From assembly GCF_000500045.1 (NCBI RefSeq), contig NZ_AYOT01000225.1:124001-188000 (forward strand): a DNA stretch of 64,000 nt, given 5' to 3'. The position numbers and the translations under genes were made by a program. Of this stretch, positions 17,920-26,985 are shown piece by piece; position 1 is the first letter of the stretch; the number at the start of each line of letters is the position of its first letter. Below the pieces are notes generated by a model. It did no database searches. It was not told the origin of the DNA and worked only from the letters and a program-made list of their open reading frames with translations. The DNA comes from Borrelia persica No12 (GTDB lineage: Bacteria > Spirochaetota > Spirochaetia > Borreliales > Borreliaceae).

Positions 17920-20234
17920 ATCTTAATAATTTCTTCTCCATTTTCATTTTTATTTTCTATTACTTTTTCTTTGTTCATTCTTAAAGAGTGTAGTATTTTT
18001 TTTATATGGAATGTTAAGCTGTATCTTTTAATTAGTGTTGAGCTTATTTGTAGTATAAACATTGACATTACAACTGCAAAAGTTTCAAGGGGAATATAGC
18101 TTAATGTTATAAAATATCCTAAAGATAATACAATTCCATAAATTATTTGTTCAAATTTAAAATGGGGGGCTGTTTGTAGTTCTGTGCCCATTGTGAATAC
18201 TAAAATCATTGTAATTGGTGATATTATTAAACTTAATATATCGAAACTTATATAACTGTAGAGACCAATTTTTTGTAATGTATAAGCGATTAGTAATAAA
18301 CTTATGTAAAAGGCTAGTGGTATTAATTTGTTAATAATAAATTTTCCAAGGATAAATGAAAAACCAATATAAATTAGAATAGGGGATAGATATTTTTCGT
18401 TTTGTAATCCAAATAGGTTTTCAATGTGAAATCTTGGTATCATTATGTTTAGATGAGATAATATTTGATCATTGATCAATTTTTCGACTATATCAATGTA
18501 TTTGTTTTCATGCCTTTTGAATTCTTTTAAGCTTTCTAAGTTTTGAATGTTTGGATTTTGATTAATTATTTTATTCCATGTGGGAATTATGTCATTTTGT
18601 TTTATAAGTTCCTTGTAATATGTTTGTTTGAAACTTAGTGGAAAATTTAGCAATAAAAATATGAATGAAATTAATATAGGATTTACAAGGAGTTTAGAAA
18701 GCCTTGAGAAATAAAAAAACATTAAAAATGTAAAAAATATTGCCGTTATTTTTAATATTATAGGAAAATTTAAAGGTAGTATTATATTGGTAATTAGTGC
18801 AGTATATATAAAAAAAGAGAAATATCTGTATTTAGATTTAAGTCTGATTGGGATGTATGAACATAGACTTATGATTGTTAATATGAGGCTATCAATTAAG
18901 AATTTGATATTATTTGCAAAAGAAAATATTAAATTAGGCATTAATGCTAAGATGGTAATCAAATAGATATCTTTTAAATTGTTTTCAGTGTATATTGGTT
19001 CATTATTAAAGCTTATATTTAATATATTTTCCTTTATTTCTCTTTTTACTTTGCTTATTTCTTCTTCTATTTCAGTTTCCGTATATTGTAAGTATTGTTG
19101 TTGTGTATTTTCAACATTATTATGATTTTTAATTTTTCCTAAAATCATTTCTTCCATACACAATGGTGCAAAACTGGGTGTGTTTATGAGTTTGATTTTA
19201 TTGATTTTGCTGAATATTGTTTTTTTTCTTAATATTGTAATGTTATATATATCTCTTGTAATAGGTATATTTAGATTGTCTATTTTTATATTATTTGTTG
19301 GATTGTTTAAGAAAATGTCGTATTTTTTTGTATCAATATTTTGATTTATTATTTGTTTTATTGATGTACCGATTTTAACTTTGATTATTTGACTTTCTAT
19401 TTTGTTATTGCCATTTATTGTTATGAATTTTTCTTTATATGGAGAGTTTGTTTTAAGTGTGGTATAAACATTGTAGAGATCTTCAACATTTGTCAATAGT
19501 ATGTTTTTATTTGGGTTTATATCATTTTTTGTGTTTCCTTCATTGTATAAAAAGTGCATTATCACTTCGTGATTTGAATATGGGTATGAGTTGTTGGGAA
19601 TGAATTTGATTGTTAATTTTTTGTTTTTAATGATATTTAATTTTTCAAATTCTTTTTTAATATTATGCTTGTCGGTTATTATTAATATTTCTTTAAATTT
19701 GAATATCTTATCAATAGTTTCAAAACCGTAAATAATTTGGTCTAGTTTTTTTGTTATTAATATTTCTGATATGTCTGTAAATGAATCTTTTCCATTGATT
19801 AGTAAAATCATTTTGTCTATTTTTTTACATTTGCTTATGTATTGGAATAATGAATGTTCATTGAACCATGGGATTCCTAGTCTGATTAGCTTTTCTAGTG
19901 TTTTTTCTCTAGATTCTTCTTCAATTGAAACTTCTTGTTCATTTTTTATTCTTCCATGAAATCTTATTAATGCTGATTTTACTTGTTGTTCGTTTGGAAG
20001 ATTGGCAGTATATATTTTTTCTATTGTTCCAGATATTGGGGCATATGTATAAAGCTCTGCATTTTTGTTTTTTGATAGTATTTGCCCTTCTGAGATTTTT
20101 TGATTTTCAATGATATATATTGTAGATTTTGAATTTTCTGTTTCTAGTGGAACCAAAACACATTCAGGTATTTGGATTTCATCTATATTGACTTTATACT
20201 GTCTTGTCATTTTTGTTTTTCTTGAGTTAAACAT
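17916..20234 (-). CDS. RnfC-RnfD-like fusion protein without visible redox sites
   Basis: Residues 15-95 of this 772-residue protein follow the RnfC N-terminal sandwich domain ('ECVLVPLET...KISEGQILS...TYAPISGTIEKI'). Residues 115-335 follow the RnfC flavin/SLBB region in order ('MILLINGKDSF', 'NSYPYSNHEVIMHFL', 'ILLTNVEDLYNVY', 'IIKVKIGTSIKQII'). The glycine-rich flavin loop and the CxxCxxC ferredoxin motifs are gone. Residues 410-745 follow RnfD: 'DIYLITILALMPNLIFSFA', 'SRLSKLLVNPILISFIFLLL', and 'FTMGTELQTAPHFKFEQIIYG' for the usual 'MATDPVTSP'. The covalent-FMN 'SGAT' motif is absent. It is coupled by a one-base overlap to the upstream gene and by four bases to the RnfA-like gene. Confidence 0.75.
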   Translation of the reverse strand: MFNSRKTKMTRQYKVNIDEIQIPECVLVPLETENSKSTIYIIENQKISEGQILSKNKNAELYTYAPISGTIEKIYTANLPNEQQVKSALIRFHGRIKNEQEVSIEEESREKTLEKLIRLGIPWFNEHSLFQYISKCKKIDKMILLINGKDSFTDISEILITKKLDQIIYGFETIDKIFKFKEILIITDKHNIKKEFEKLNIIKNKKLTIKFIPNNSYPYSNHEVIMHFLYNEGNTKNDINPNKNILLTNVEDLYNVYTTLKTNSPYKEKFITINGNNKIESQIIKVKIGTSIKQIINQNIDTKKYDIFLNNPTNNIKIDNLNIPITRDIYNITILRKKTIFSKINKIKLINTPSFAPLCMEEMILGKIKNHNNVENTQQQYLQYTETEIEEEISKVKREIKENILNISFNNEPIYTENNLKDIYLITILALMPNLIFSFANNIKFLIDSLILTIISLCSYIPIRLKSKYRYFSFFIYTALITNIILPLNFPIILKITAIFFTFLMFFYFSRLSKLLVNPILISFIFLLLNFPLSFKQTYYKELIKQNDIIPTWNKIINQNPNIQNLESLKEFKRHENKYIDIVEKLINDQILSHLNIMIPRFHIENLFGLQNEKYLSPILIYIGFSFILGKFIINKLIPLAFYISLLLIAYTLQKIGLYSYISFDILSLIISPITMILVFTMGTELQTAPHFKFEQIIYGIVLSLGYFITLSYIPLETFAVVMSMFILQISSTLIKRYSLTFHIKKILHSLRMNKEKVIENKNENGEEIIKI

Positions 20235-21700
20235 TAAGTGTTTCCTCTGATATATTTTCTATAACTTTTTTTATTCATATTTAAAAGAATTGTAAATCTT
20301 ATTGCTTTAAATAAAAATAGTAATAAAAAAAATGGTAATGAAAGAGCAAATAATGTTGTGAAGTTGTTTTTATTAATTGTGATATTATCAGGTGTTTCCT
20401 TATATATTAAAATTGGATTTTTGTTTTCTAAAAATAGTTTTGATAGTTCTTTATTGAGGTTTTTAGATATAAATTCTTTGTCTACCTTGTATATAATTTT
20501 TGGATTGATAGTTATTTTATTGTTTTCTATTTTAAAGTAGTCTTCTTGTACATTTGTATTTATTTTGCCGTATTGTGATGTGATTTTGTATTTAAGTTCA
20601 TTTTGATAAAATATGTGATACATATAACCTACGATATTTGGGATTTCTTCATTGTGTCCAACCATTAAATAGATATTAGTGGGATTTAAATAATCGAAAT
20701 AATTCAATTTTTTGCTATAAAGATAATTGAAATTTTTGTAAGAATTGAGTACATTTTGGGCATAAAAAAATGGCATTATTGAGCCTATAAATAGCATCGT
20801 ATGTATTATTGCTTTATATCTTAAAATTTTGGTTTCTTTTTTTTGTTCTTTTATTTCAATTAAAGATAAAAATGTATTGCTAAAATTGCTCTCAGTTTTT
20901 ATCCAAGTAAATATCAAAAAAATGCAAAGTGTCGATATTGATACAGAAATAATCAAAATGGCCTCAAGATTGCTGGATAAAAAATTAATACTTATAGTGA
21001 AATATAGTACTATGAATAAAAATAAAAATATTGGGATTTTGATTTTTTTAATGAGTACTGTAAAACTGATGTCCCTTAGATATATTTTGTTATAATTTTT
21101 GTTAAAATTATCAATCAATATAAATAATAGGTAAGATAGTATGGTTAAAGGATAAAAATATAATATTTCATCACTAAATATGAATATAATGCATGAACTT
21201 ATTAGAAAGAGGATTATGAAGGGAGCATATTTGATGTTGAGTAATAATAATAAGAGCATCATTATTATGAAAGTTATGATTGAAAAATATTGAATTTTTG
21301 TTTTGTAGTTAAAAGAGTGCAGTTCTGCTTCAATATTTTTATCGTGTTTGAGTTTTTTTAAATCTTTATTAGTAAATGATGATTCAACATAAAGTATTTT
21401 TTTATTTTCTATGTTAAAGAGGTTAGGTAATTTTTTTAAAAACAGATCTTTTCGAAGATCGTAGTCATTAAGGTGAATTACTTTGTCTATTGTTATTTCT
21501 TTAAAGTTGGGGAAATCTAATATATGTACTTTTGTTGTGTATTCGGATAATGTTTTATATCCTAATGAATTTATGTATTCATTTGCTATTTTTAAATCTT
21601 TTTCTCCTTGTAAATATATTGGTTTATAGTCTCCAAATTTTGCCATATTGCAAGAAAGTAGCGATATTAGCAATATATGTAAAAACTTTAGTAGATTCAT
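20234..21700 (-). CDS. Polytopic membrane protein with N-terminal lipobox-like signal
   Basis: The family of this 488-residue protein is not recognised. It begins with a signal ending 'LLISLLSC', which reads as a lipobox (Cys 17). An extracytoplasmic segment follows to about residue 135, then about seven membrane helices (first 'IITFIIMMLLLLLLNIKY', last near 443-463). A soluble loop of about 130 residues lies between the last two. The stop overlaps the start of the RnfC-D-like gene by one base (TAATG), so it is likely part of the same complex and might stand where RnfG/NqrC or another accessory subunit would be. Few cysteines and no flavin motif are seen. Confidence 0.7.
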   Translation of the reverse strand: MNLLKFLHILLISLLSCNMAKFGDYKPIYLQGEKDLKIANEYINSLGYKTLSEYTTKVHILDFPNFKEITIDKVIHLNDYDLRKDLFLKKLPNLFNIENKKILYVESSFTNKDLKKLKHDKNIEAELHSFNYKTKIQYFSIITFIIMMLLLLLLNIKYAPFIILFLISSCIIFIFSDEILYFYPLTILSYLLFILIDNFNKNYNKIYLRDISFTVLIKKIKIPIFLFLFIVLYFTISINFLSSNLEAILIISVSISTLCIFLIFTWIKTESNFSNTFLSLIEIKEQKKETKILRYKAIIHTMLFIGSIMPFFYAQNVLNSYKNFNYLYSKKLNYFDYLNPTNIYLMVGHNEEIPNIVGYMYHIFYQNELKYKITSQYGKINTNVQEDYFKIENNKITINPKIIYKVDKEFISKNLNKELSKLFLENKNPILIYKETPDNITINKNNFTTLFALSLPFFLLLFLFKAIRFTILLNMNKKSYRKYIRGNT

Positions 21701-21722
21701 TTTTCCCTTTATGATCTGTTAT

Positions 21723-22202
21723 TTATATTATTCGATATAGCATTCGATTGCATATTGCCCATGCAGAGATAATTCCAATAAGTATTCCTGTAAATACTTC
21801 CTTTTTTTTGTGTCCTTTAACTACTTTGATTTTTAAAGGTTCAATTTTGATTTTCATTTTTAATTGTTCTGATAAATTATTTAGATATTCTGCTTGAACG
21901 CCTGCCATATATCTAACTCCAAATGAGTCTCTTATTGTTATTAAAGCAAAAGCTAGTGCAATGATAAAGTGAGTATTAATTCCTTCTGTCAGTAATATTG
22001 ATGTTGCAAGAGCTGTTACTGTTGAAGAGTGACTGCTAGGCATGCCCCCTGTTTCTAAAAAAATACTTTTTAAAAGATATTTTGGACTTAATTTGATTTT
22101 TCTTGTTTTCATTGCTTGAATGATGTATTTGATCATTTGAGCAACAATTCCTGAAACTAAACAAGATAAGAAAAGGTCATTTGTGAACAAATCTTTTATC
22201 AT
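21723..22202 (-). CDS. Divergent PAP2-like membrane protein (DUF212/YuiD family)
   Basis: This 159-residue integral membrane protein has the family signature 'GGMPSSHSSTVTALATS' (about 52-68) and 'RDSFGVRYMAG'. These match the conserved His/Arg motifs of the divergent PAP2 phosphatase family represented by Bacillus YuiD. Hydrophobic helices lie at both ends. The activity is not established for the family, and a lipid phosphatase role is inferred from fold resemblance. It lies 22 bases upstream of the lipobox membrane protein of the Rnf-like group and 17 bases downstream of the aminopeptidase, in the long lagging-strand operon. Confidence 0.85.
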   Translation of the reverse strand: MIKDLFTNDLFLSCLVSGIVAQMIKYIIQAMKTRKIKLSPKYLLKSIFLETGGMPSSHSSTVTALATSILLTEGINTHFIIALAFALITIRDSFGVRYMAGVQAEYLNNLSEQLKMKIKIEPLKIKVVKGHKKKEVFTGILIGIISAWAICNRMLYRII

Positions 22203-22219
22203 TATTTGATTACTCCGTT

Positions 22220-23458
22220 TTATATAACAAATTGTCCATTTTGTATTATTGCATGTTCTTTTCCTGATTTGTCAATACCAATGACATTTATATCATTACT
22301 TCCAATCATAATGTCTGTGTGAATTAAAGAAACATTACATCCGTAATTTAATTTTTCGGCATCTGTTTTAAGTTCTCTTCCATTACTTAAACAAGAAGGG
22401 TAAGCACTTCCTAGTGCAATATGACAACTTGCGTTCTCATCGTATAATATGTTGTAAAATGTGAGTCCGCTTTGATATATTGGAGAATTGTTGTCTACTA
22501 ATGCAACTTCTCCTATGTATTTGGCTTGTGCATCAGTTTCTATATGTCTCTTTAATATTTTATGTAGTGCATCATTATCACATCCAAAATTGATTATTTT
22601 ACCTTCTCTAAATTCTATCCATATGCCAGTGATTAGATTTTCACTTATTGTTACTGGTCGGGTTGCATACATAATTCCGTTTGTTTTTTTGTAGTTTGGA
22701 GTTGTAAAAACTTCTTGTGTAGGCATGTTTGCATTAAATTCAATTTCTGTTCCACTTACTTTTTCACTTCCTCCAGTCCAAATAGAATTTTCTAGTAGAT
22801 ATACTTCTAAATTTGTTTTTTTGTTTTTGAATATTACTTTCTCTAATTTAAGGTCATTTAGGGTCTTGCATCTTTGATGAAGTGTTTTTGAATGGATTTC
22901 CCAAGCTTTTAGTGGGTCTTCTGTGTCAAGTAACATAATTTTCTTTTGAATTTCAAAAAATTCTTCTAATGTTTTTTGACTTTCAGGTTTATTTAAGACT
23001 TTTGAAGCCCATTTCGGTCCTGGAGCACAAACTGTGCACCAAGCTAATTCATTGTTCATTATTGCACTTGAAACGTTTTTTGATGCTAAGCCTAGTGCTT
23101 TAAGATATTTGTATATTTTTTTATGGTCATATTCTTTTAATGCATCTAAGTTTTCTGTGTTACCAATTCTTATTTTGGCCCATTTTTCACTTATCATTTC
23201 TTCAAAAAATTTACGTTTGAAATCAGGAATAAATTCCAAGAAATTTTCTGGTGTTGATTGTAATCTAGATTTTAGAATTTCTGTATCTTCAATGTTTAAC
23301 TCTACGTATTTTGCTCCATGTTCATAAGCTTTTTGTGCTAAAGTTCTTAAGAATTCATAATTTTCAATTGGACCTGTAATTAGCACACATTGATCTTTTT
23401 GTAAGTTGATTCCCTTTAAGATAATGAGTTCTGCATATTTTATTAAATCTGTCTTCAT
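22220..23458 (-). CDS. M29-family metallo-aminopeptidase (AmpS/aminopeptidase T type)
   Basis: The 412-residue cytosolic peptidase has the M29 metal-site segments in order: 'GIWIEFREGKIINF' (first Glu), 'GEVALVDNNSPI' (second Glu), 'YDENASCHIALGSAY' (His) and 'SLIHTDIMIGS' (His/Asp). These are the ligands of the co-catalytic metal pair in this family. It removes N-terminal residues from peptides. This suits an organism that depends on imported peptides for amino acids. A good AAGGAT-type ribosome binding site precedes ATG 23458. It is 12 bases downstream of the HAD phosphatase gene. Confidence 0.9.
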   Translation of the reverse strand: MKTDLIKYAELIILKGINLQKDQCVLITGPIENYEFLRTLAQKAYEHGAKYVELNIEDTEILKSRLQSTPENFLEFIPDFKRKFFEEMISEKWAKIRIGNTENLDALKEYDHKKIYKYLKALGLASKNVSSAIMNNELAWCTVCAPGPKWASKVLNKPESQKTLEEFFEIQKKIMLLDTEDPLKAWEIHSKTLHQRCKTLNDLKLEKVIFKNKKTNLEVYLLENSIWTGGSEKVSGTEIEFNANMPTQEVFTTPNYKKTNGIMYATRPVTISENLITGIWIEFREGKIINFGCDNDALHKILKRHIETDAQAKYIGEVALVDNNSPIYQSGLTFYNILYDENASCHIALGSAYPSCLSNGRELKTDAEKLNYGCNVSLIHTDIMIGSNDINVIGIDKSGKEHAIIQNGQFVI

Positions 23459-23470
23459 ATTTTATCCTTA

Positions 23471-24364
23471 TTATGCAGGGTCTTCTAAGATGTTGTCATT
23501 GATGTAATGTGCAACAGCTTCATTGTCGTTAGTACCTATTATTTCTAAGTATGATAGCATTTTTTTTAGTCTATAATTTGCATTACCCATTAGTAATCCT
23601 TTTTTTACATTTTCTAACATATCAACGTCATTAAATCCATCTCCAAATGCAACTGTTTCACTTAAGCTGATATTGATTCTTGCAAGAACATCTTTTAATG
23701 CATTTCCTTTTGAAACTTTACTATTAACAATTTCAAGTGAGTGTGGTGTTGATAAATAGGCATTTACTTCTTTTCTATATTTGTCCAAAATTGTTGCTTC
23801 GTATTTTATGAGTTGTGATTCTTCATCATGTAATAATAAAATTTTTGCTATTTTGGTAAAATTTTCAATTTCTTTAAAATTATTAATTTCATTATATTTT
23901 ATGTTTATATCTTGTAGTTCATGTTTGATATATTGATGTTTTCTTAACAATCTGTGTTTTTTAAATATATCATTAATTGCATTCTTAGTAATATTGTCGG
24001 CATAAAGGCTTTCATCTATATCATCAGATTTTTGTAAGAAGTGAGGTATATCTTGATATTTGCTTTCTCTAAGAGTTAAAATTTCATTTACGATATCAGA
24101 AGATAGGTCATAACTGCTTATTAATTGCCATTGATTATTATATACCCTTGCTCCATTTAATGTTATAAAAAATGAAACATGTGAATTTAAATTTTGTATA
24201 AGAAGAGGTATTATTTCATTTTTACTTCTTCCTGTTGCAATAATAAACTTTTTGTTTTCTTTTGTTAATTTTTTTATTACAATTTCACTAAAAGCTCCTA
24301 TTTGGCTATTTGAAAGCAAAAGTGTACCATCAAGATCAGAAACAACAGCCTTAATATTTCTCAT
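23471..24364 (-). CDS. HAD-superfamily phosphatase, Cof type
   Basis: This 297-residue Cof/YidA-like hydrolase has the nucleophile motif 'VSDLDGTLLLSNSQIG' (D10, D12), motif II Thr in 'FIIATGRSKNE', a lysine-bearing 'VSKGNAL' and the acidic motif IV 'FGDGFNDVDML'. The C2 cap lies between about residues 85 and 190. Likely substrates are sugar phosphates or nucleotide phosphates, but none can be assigned. It is the first gene of the 13-gene minus-strand block, with AAGGACA upstream of ATG 24364. It faces pepP across a roughly 120-base divergent promoter region. Confidence 0.9.
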   Translation of the reverse strand: MRNIKAVVSDLDGTLLLSNSQIGAFSEIVIKKLTKENKKFIIATGRSKNEIIPLLIQNLNSHVSFFITLNGARVYNNQWQLISSYDLSSDIVNEILTLRESKYQDIPHFLQKSDDIDESLYADNITKNAINDIFKKHRLLRKHQYIKHELQDINIKYNEINNFKEIENFTKIAKILLLHDEESQLIKYEATILDKYRKEVNAYLSTPHSLEIVNSKVSKGNALKDVLARINISLSETVAFGDGFNDVDMLENVKKGLLMGNANYRLKKMLSYLEIIGTNDNEAVAHYINDNILEDPA

Positions 24365-24435
24365 ATTCTTGTCCTTTGATTTTACCGTTGCATTTCATTA
24401 TATCAAATAAGAAGTTTTTTTAAAATTGAATTATT

Positions 24436-24444
24436 TGTTATAAT
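24436..24444 (+). promoter_or_regulatory. Extended -10 element for the pepP operon
   Basis: TGTTATAAT at 24436-24444 is identical to the extended -10 elements at 8121 and 30340. It lies 42 bases before the pepP ATG, leaving room for a leader with AAGGAG at 24472-24477. No good -35 hexamer is visible (T-rich only). Confidence 0.5.
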
Positions 24445-24486
24445 AAAATAAAAAGTTACTTTTTGAAACCTAAGGAGCTTGCTTAT

Positions 24487-26265
24487 ATGAAGGTTAGTAC
24501 AAAAATATTGTCTTTAAGGAAATTGATGATTAAAAGCAAGATAGATGCATATTTAATAGCAAGTCATGATCCGCATATGAGTGAATATTTTCATATTAGA
24601 TTTAATATTCGTGAATTTATTACAGGTTTTACAGGAAGTGCTGGTACAGTAATTATTACAGAAACGGAATCAGTTCTTTTTACTGATGGTAGGTATTTTC
24701 TGCAAGCAGAAAGTGAACTTGAGGGAACTGAATTTAAATTAGTCAAGCTTGGAGTTAAAGGTCATCCAGACATTTTTGGTTATATTAATATGAATCTTAA
24801 GGGCTTACGAATTGGAGTTTATGCTGAAGATATTAGTATAAAATTTTATGATGATTTGGTTAAGAATTGTAGATATACAGATATTGAAATTTTGCATGAA
24901 GATTTAATTTCTAAAATTTGGCAAGATAGGCCTTGTTTAAAGAGTAATAAAATATTCGAACTTAATGAAGCGCAAAAGAATGACAATAGAACAAATAAAG
25001 TTAGTAAAGTTAATGCAAAATTAGAAGAGAATGCAATTGATTTTTATGTTATGAGTTCTTTGGATGAAATAGCTTGGCTTTTAAATTTAAGAGGATTTGA
25101 TATTGAATCATCAGCTTTATTTTATGCTTTTTTGTTTATAGCTAGGAGTGAAAGATATAAGAATGTTCTTTTTGTTAATGTTGATGAACTTGATTCCGAT
25201 TTAGCAGAGAGACTTGAAGTTGAAGGATTTGAGATTGAAGATTATAGTAATTTTTATTTGTTTCTAGAAGAGATTAATCATGAAGGAAAATTTTTGATAC
25301 CAGTTAATAGTAATGTTAAAATATTGGAATCTATTGGTAGAGCAAATGCAGTACTTGGACTTAGTATTGTTAATGAACTTAAGGCAATAAAATCTGATTA
25401 TGAAATTAGTAAGATAAAAGAGGCTCATATTATTGATGCTGTGAGTTTGGTTAAATTTTTATATAAATTTAAGAATTTGAGTAGAGATGAGCTTTCTGAA
25501 TTAGATGAGGTTGATGTTGCAAATATGCTTTTAAGTTTTAGGATGTCGAGAGATGAATTTTTTAGTTCTAGTTTTGATTCTATCATTGGATTTAAAGAAA
25601 ATTCAGCTTTACCTCATTACAGACCCAAAAAAGGATTTAAAAAGCTTGATAAGGATGGATTGCTTTTGATAGATTCTGGGGGTTCCTATTTGGAACTTGG
25701 TACTACAGATGTTACTAGGACAGTTTTAATTGGGACAGCATCTTATAAAGAGAGAGAAGATTATACTTTAGTTCTTAAGTCTTTTATTGCTCTTTTATCT
25801 TTAAAATTTCCCTTTGGAATTTCAGGCGCTTCTCTTGATGGTATTGCTAGATTTCCTTTACTTAAGCAAGGGTTAAATTTTGCTCATGGAACGGGTCATG
25901 GAGTGGGATTTTTTCTCAATGTTCATGAGTTTCCTGTTTCTATTAGTCCTTTATCTACTTATTCTTTTAAAGGTTCTGAAGTTGTTTCAATTGAACCTGG
26001 GATATATAGAAATTCTGAATATGGAATTAGAATTGAAAATTTAGTTTTTGTAAAACAAAGTTATTCAAATGAATTTGGGACTTTTTTGGAATTTGAAAAT
26101 TTGACCCTTGTACCTTTTGAGAGAGAATTGATAGTTTCTGAAATGCTTTCTGAAGATGAATTAGATTATATTAATAATTATCATGAATTTGTATATTGTA
26201 ATTTAAAAGAATATCTTAGTGGTGATGAACTTAAATTTGTAGAGATGTTGACTAGTAAGATATGA
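24487..26265 (+). CDS. pepP: Xaa-Pro aminopeptidase (M24B)
   Basis: This enzyme cleaves N-terminal residues before proline. The 592-residue protein is the long, three-domain APP1-like form. Two creatinase-like N domains are followed by the pita-bread catalytic domain with the metal ligands in 'LIDSGGSYLELGTTDVTRT' (two Asp), 'AHGTGHGVGFFLNVHEFP' (His), 'VSIEPGIY' (Glu) and 'GIRIENLV' (Glu). A TTG at 24463 would add eight residues but overlies the Shine-Dalgarno AAGGAG at 24472-24477, so ATG 24487 is the start. It overlaps the next gene by 4 bases. Together with the M29 enzyme divergently encoded nearby it suggests peptide scavenging. Confidence 0.93.
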   Translation: MKVSTKILSLRKLMIKSKIDAYLIASHDPHMSEYFHIRFNIREFITGFTGSAGTVIITETESVLFTDGRYFLQAESELEGTEFKLVKLGVKGHPDIFGYINMNLKGLRIGVYAEDISIKFYDDLVKNCRYTDIEILHEDLISKIWQDRPCLKSNKIFELNEAQKNDNRTNKVSKVNAKLEENAIDFYVMSSLDEIAWLLNLRGFDIESSALFYAFLFIARSERYKNVLFVNVDELDSDLAERLEVEGFEIEDYSNFYLFLEEINHEGKFLIPVNSNVKILESIGRANAVLGLSIVNELKAIKSDYEISKIKEAHIIDAVSLVKFLYKFKNLSRDELSELDEVDVANMLLSFRMSRDEFFSSSFDSIIGFKENSALPHYRPKKGFKKLDKDGLLLIDSGGSYLELGTTDVTRTVLIGTASYKEREDYTLVLKSFIALLSLKFPFGISGASLDGIARFPLLKQGLNFAHGTGHGVGFFLNVHEFPVSISPLSTYSFKGSEVVSIEPGIYRNSEYGIRIENLVFVKQSYSNEFGTFLEFENLTLVPFERELIVSEMLSEDELDYINNYHEFVYCNLKEYLSGDELKFVEMLTSKI

Positions 26266-26957
26266 GATTTGTAAACTTATTGGCAATATTTATTTTTATT
26301 TTTTTTAATTTTGTATGTTTATTTTCAATTTCATCTGATTTTGTTTTTCATGACTCTTATAAAGATGCCATTGAAGAAGCTCGCAAGCTATATAAAAATG
26401 TTTTAATATTGGTGGGAAGAGATATTAAAGATAATTTGGTAAAAGATTTTTTAAAGTCATTTGAAGATGATAAAATGTTTAAACTTATTGTCAAACATAA
26501 TGTTTTTTTGATTATTGATGTGAATAATGAAATTTTTAGTGAGATTAATTTAAAGAAAAGTCCAACTTTGTTTTTTGTTGATGCAAAAAGTGAACAAGTG
26601 AAAGCTGTTTATTTTGGCTCTATTAAAGATACTGTTCAGTATAATAAAGAGTTTTTAAATTATGCTTTGGGAGTTTTTAAATTAGATGATGTTGTACATA
26701 AAAATAATAACTATGAAATTAATATTCTTGATGATAAGGTTTTTTTCTATAAAACATTGGATGGTCATTGGAGATTGAGAATGAATGGTAAAGATAAAAA
26801 ACTCCTTCCTTCAAAAATAGAACTTAAGGAATTTTTTGTATTTAAGGATGAAAATGAAGGTAGGCTTTATGCTTTTCCAAAATCTAAGAAAGGTGGTATT
26901 TATTTTTCGGAATCAGAGAAGGAAGAATGGAAATTTTTTGGGCAAATAAAGCCATAA
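26262..26957 (+). CDS. Exported thioredoxin-fold protein lacking the CxxC motif
   Basis: The 231-residue protein has a signal peptide (hydrophobic to about residue 24). Residues 28-145 follow the thioredoxin_7/DUF255-like layout: 'YKDAIEEARKLYKNVLILVG' as the first helix and strand, and 'KSPTLFFVDAKSEQV' carrying the cis-Pro strand. The position where CxxC should be reads 'GRDIKDN', so there is no redox pair. The C-terminal 80 residues are unassigned. Start ATG 26262 overlaps the pepP stop (ATGA). A periplasmic binding or scaffold role is inferred. Confidence 0.7.
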   Translation: MRFVNLLAIFIFIFFNFVCLFSISSDFVFHDSYKDAIEEARKLYKNVLILVGRDIKDNLVKDFLKSFEDDKMFKLIVKHNVFLIIDVNNEIFSEINLKKSPTLFFVDAKSEQVKAVYFGSIKDTVQYNKEFLNYALGVFKLDDVVHKNNNYEINILDDKVFFYKTLDGHWRLRMNGKDKKLLPSKIELKEFFVFKDENEGRLYAFPKSKKGGIYFSESEKEEWKFFGQIKP

Positions 26958-26985
26958 GTTTGATCATGAATTTGGGGAGGATTTT

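Noticed and set aside
24463..24486. TTG 24463 as the pepP start
   Set aside because: The extension covers the AAGGAG site, and the protein family starts near ATG 24487.
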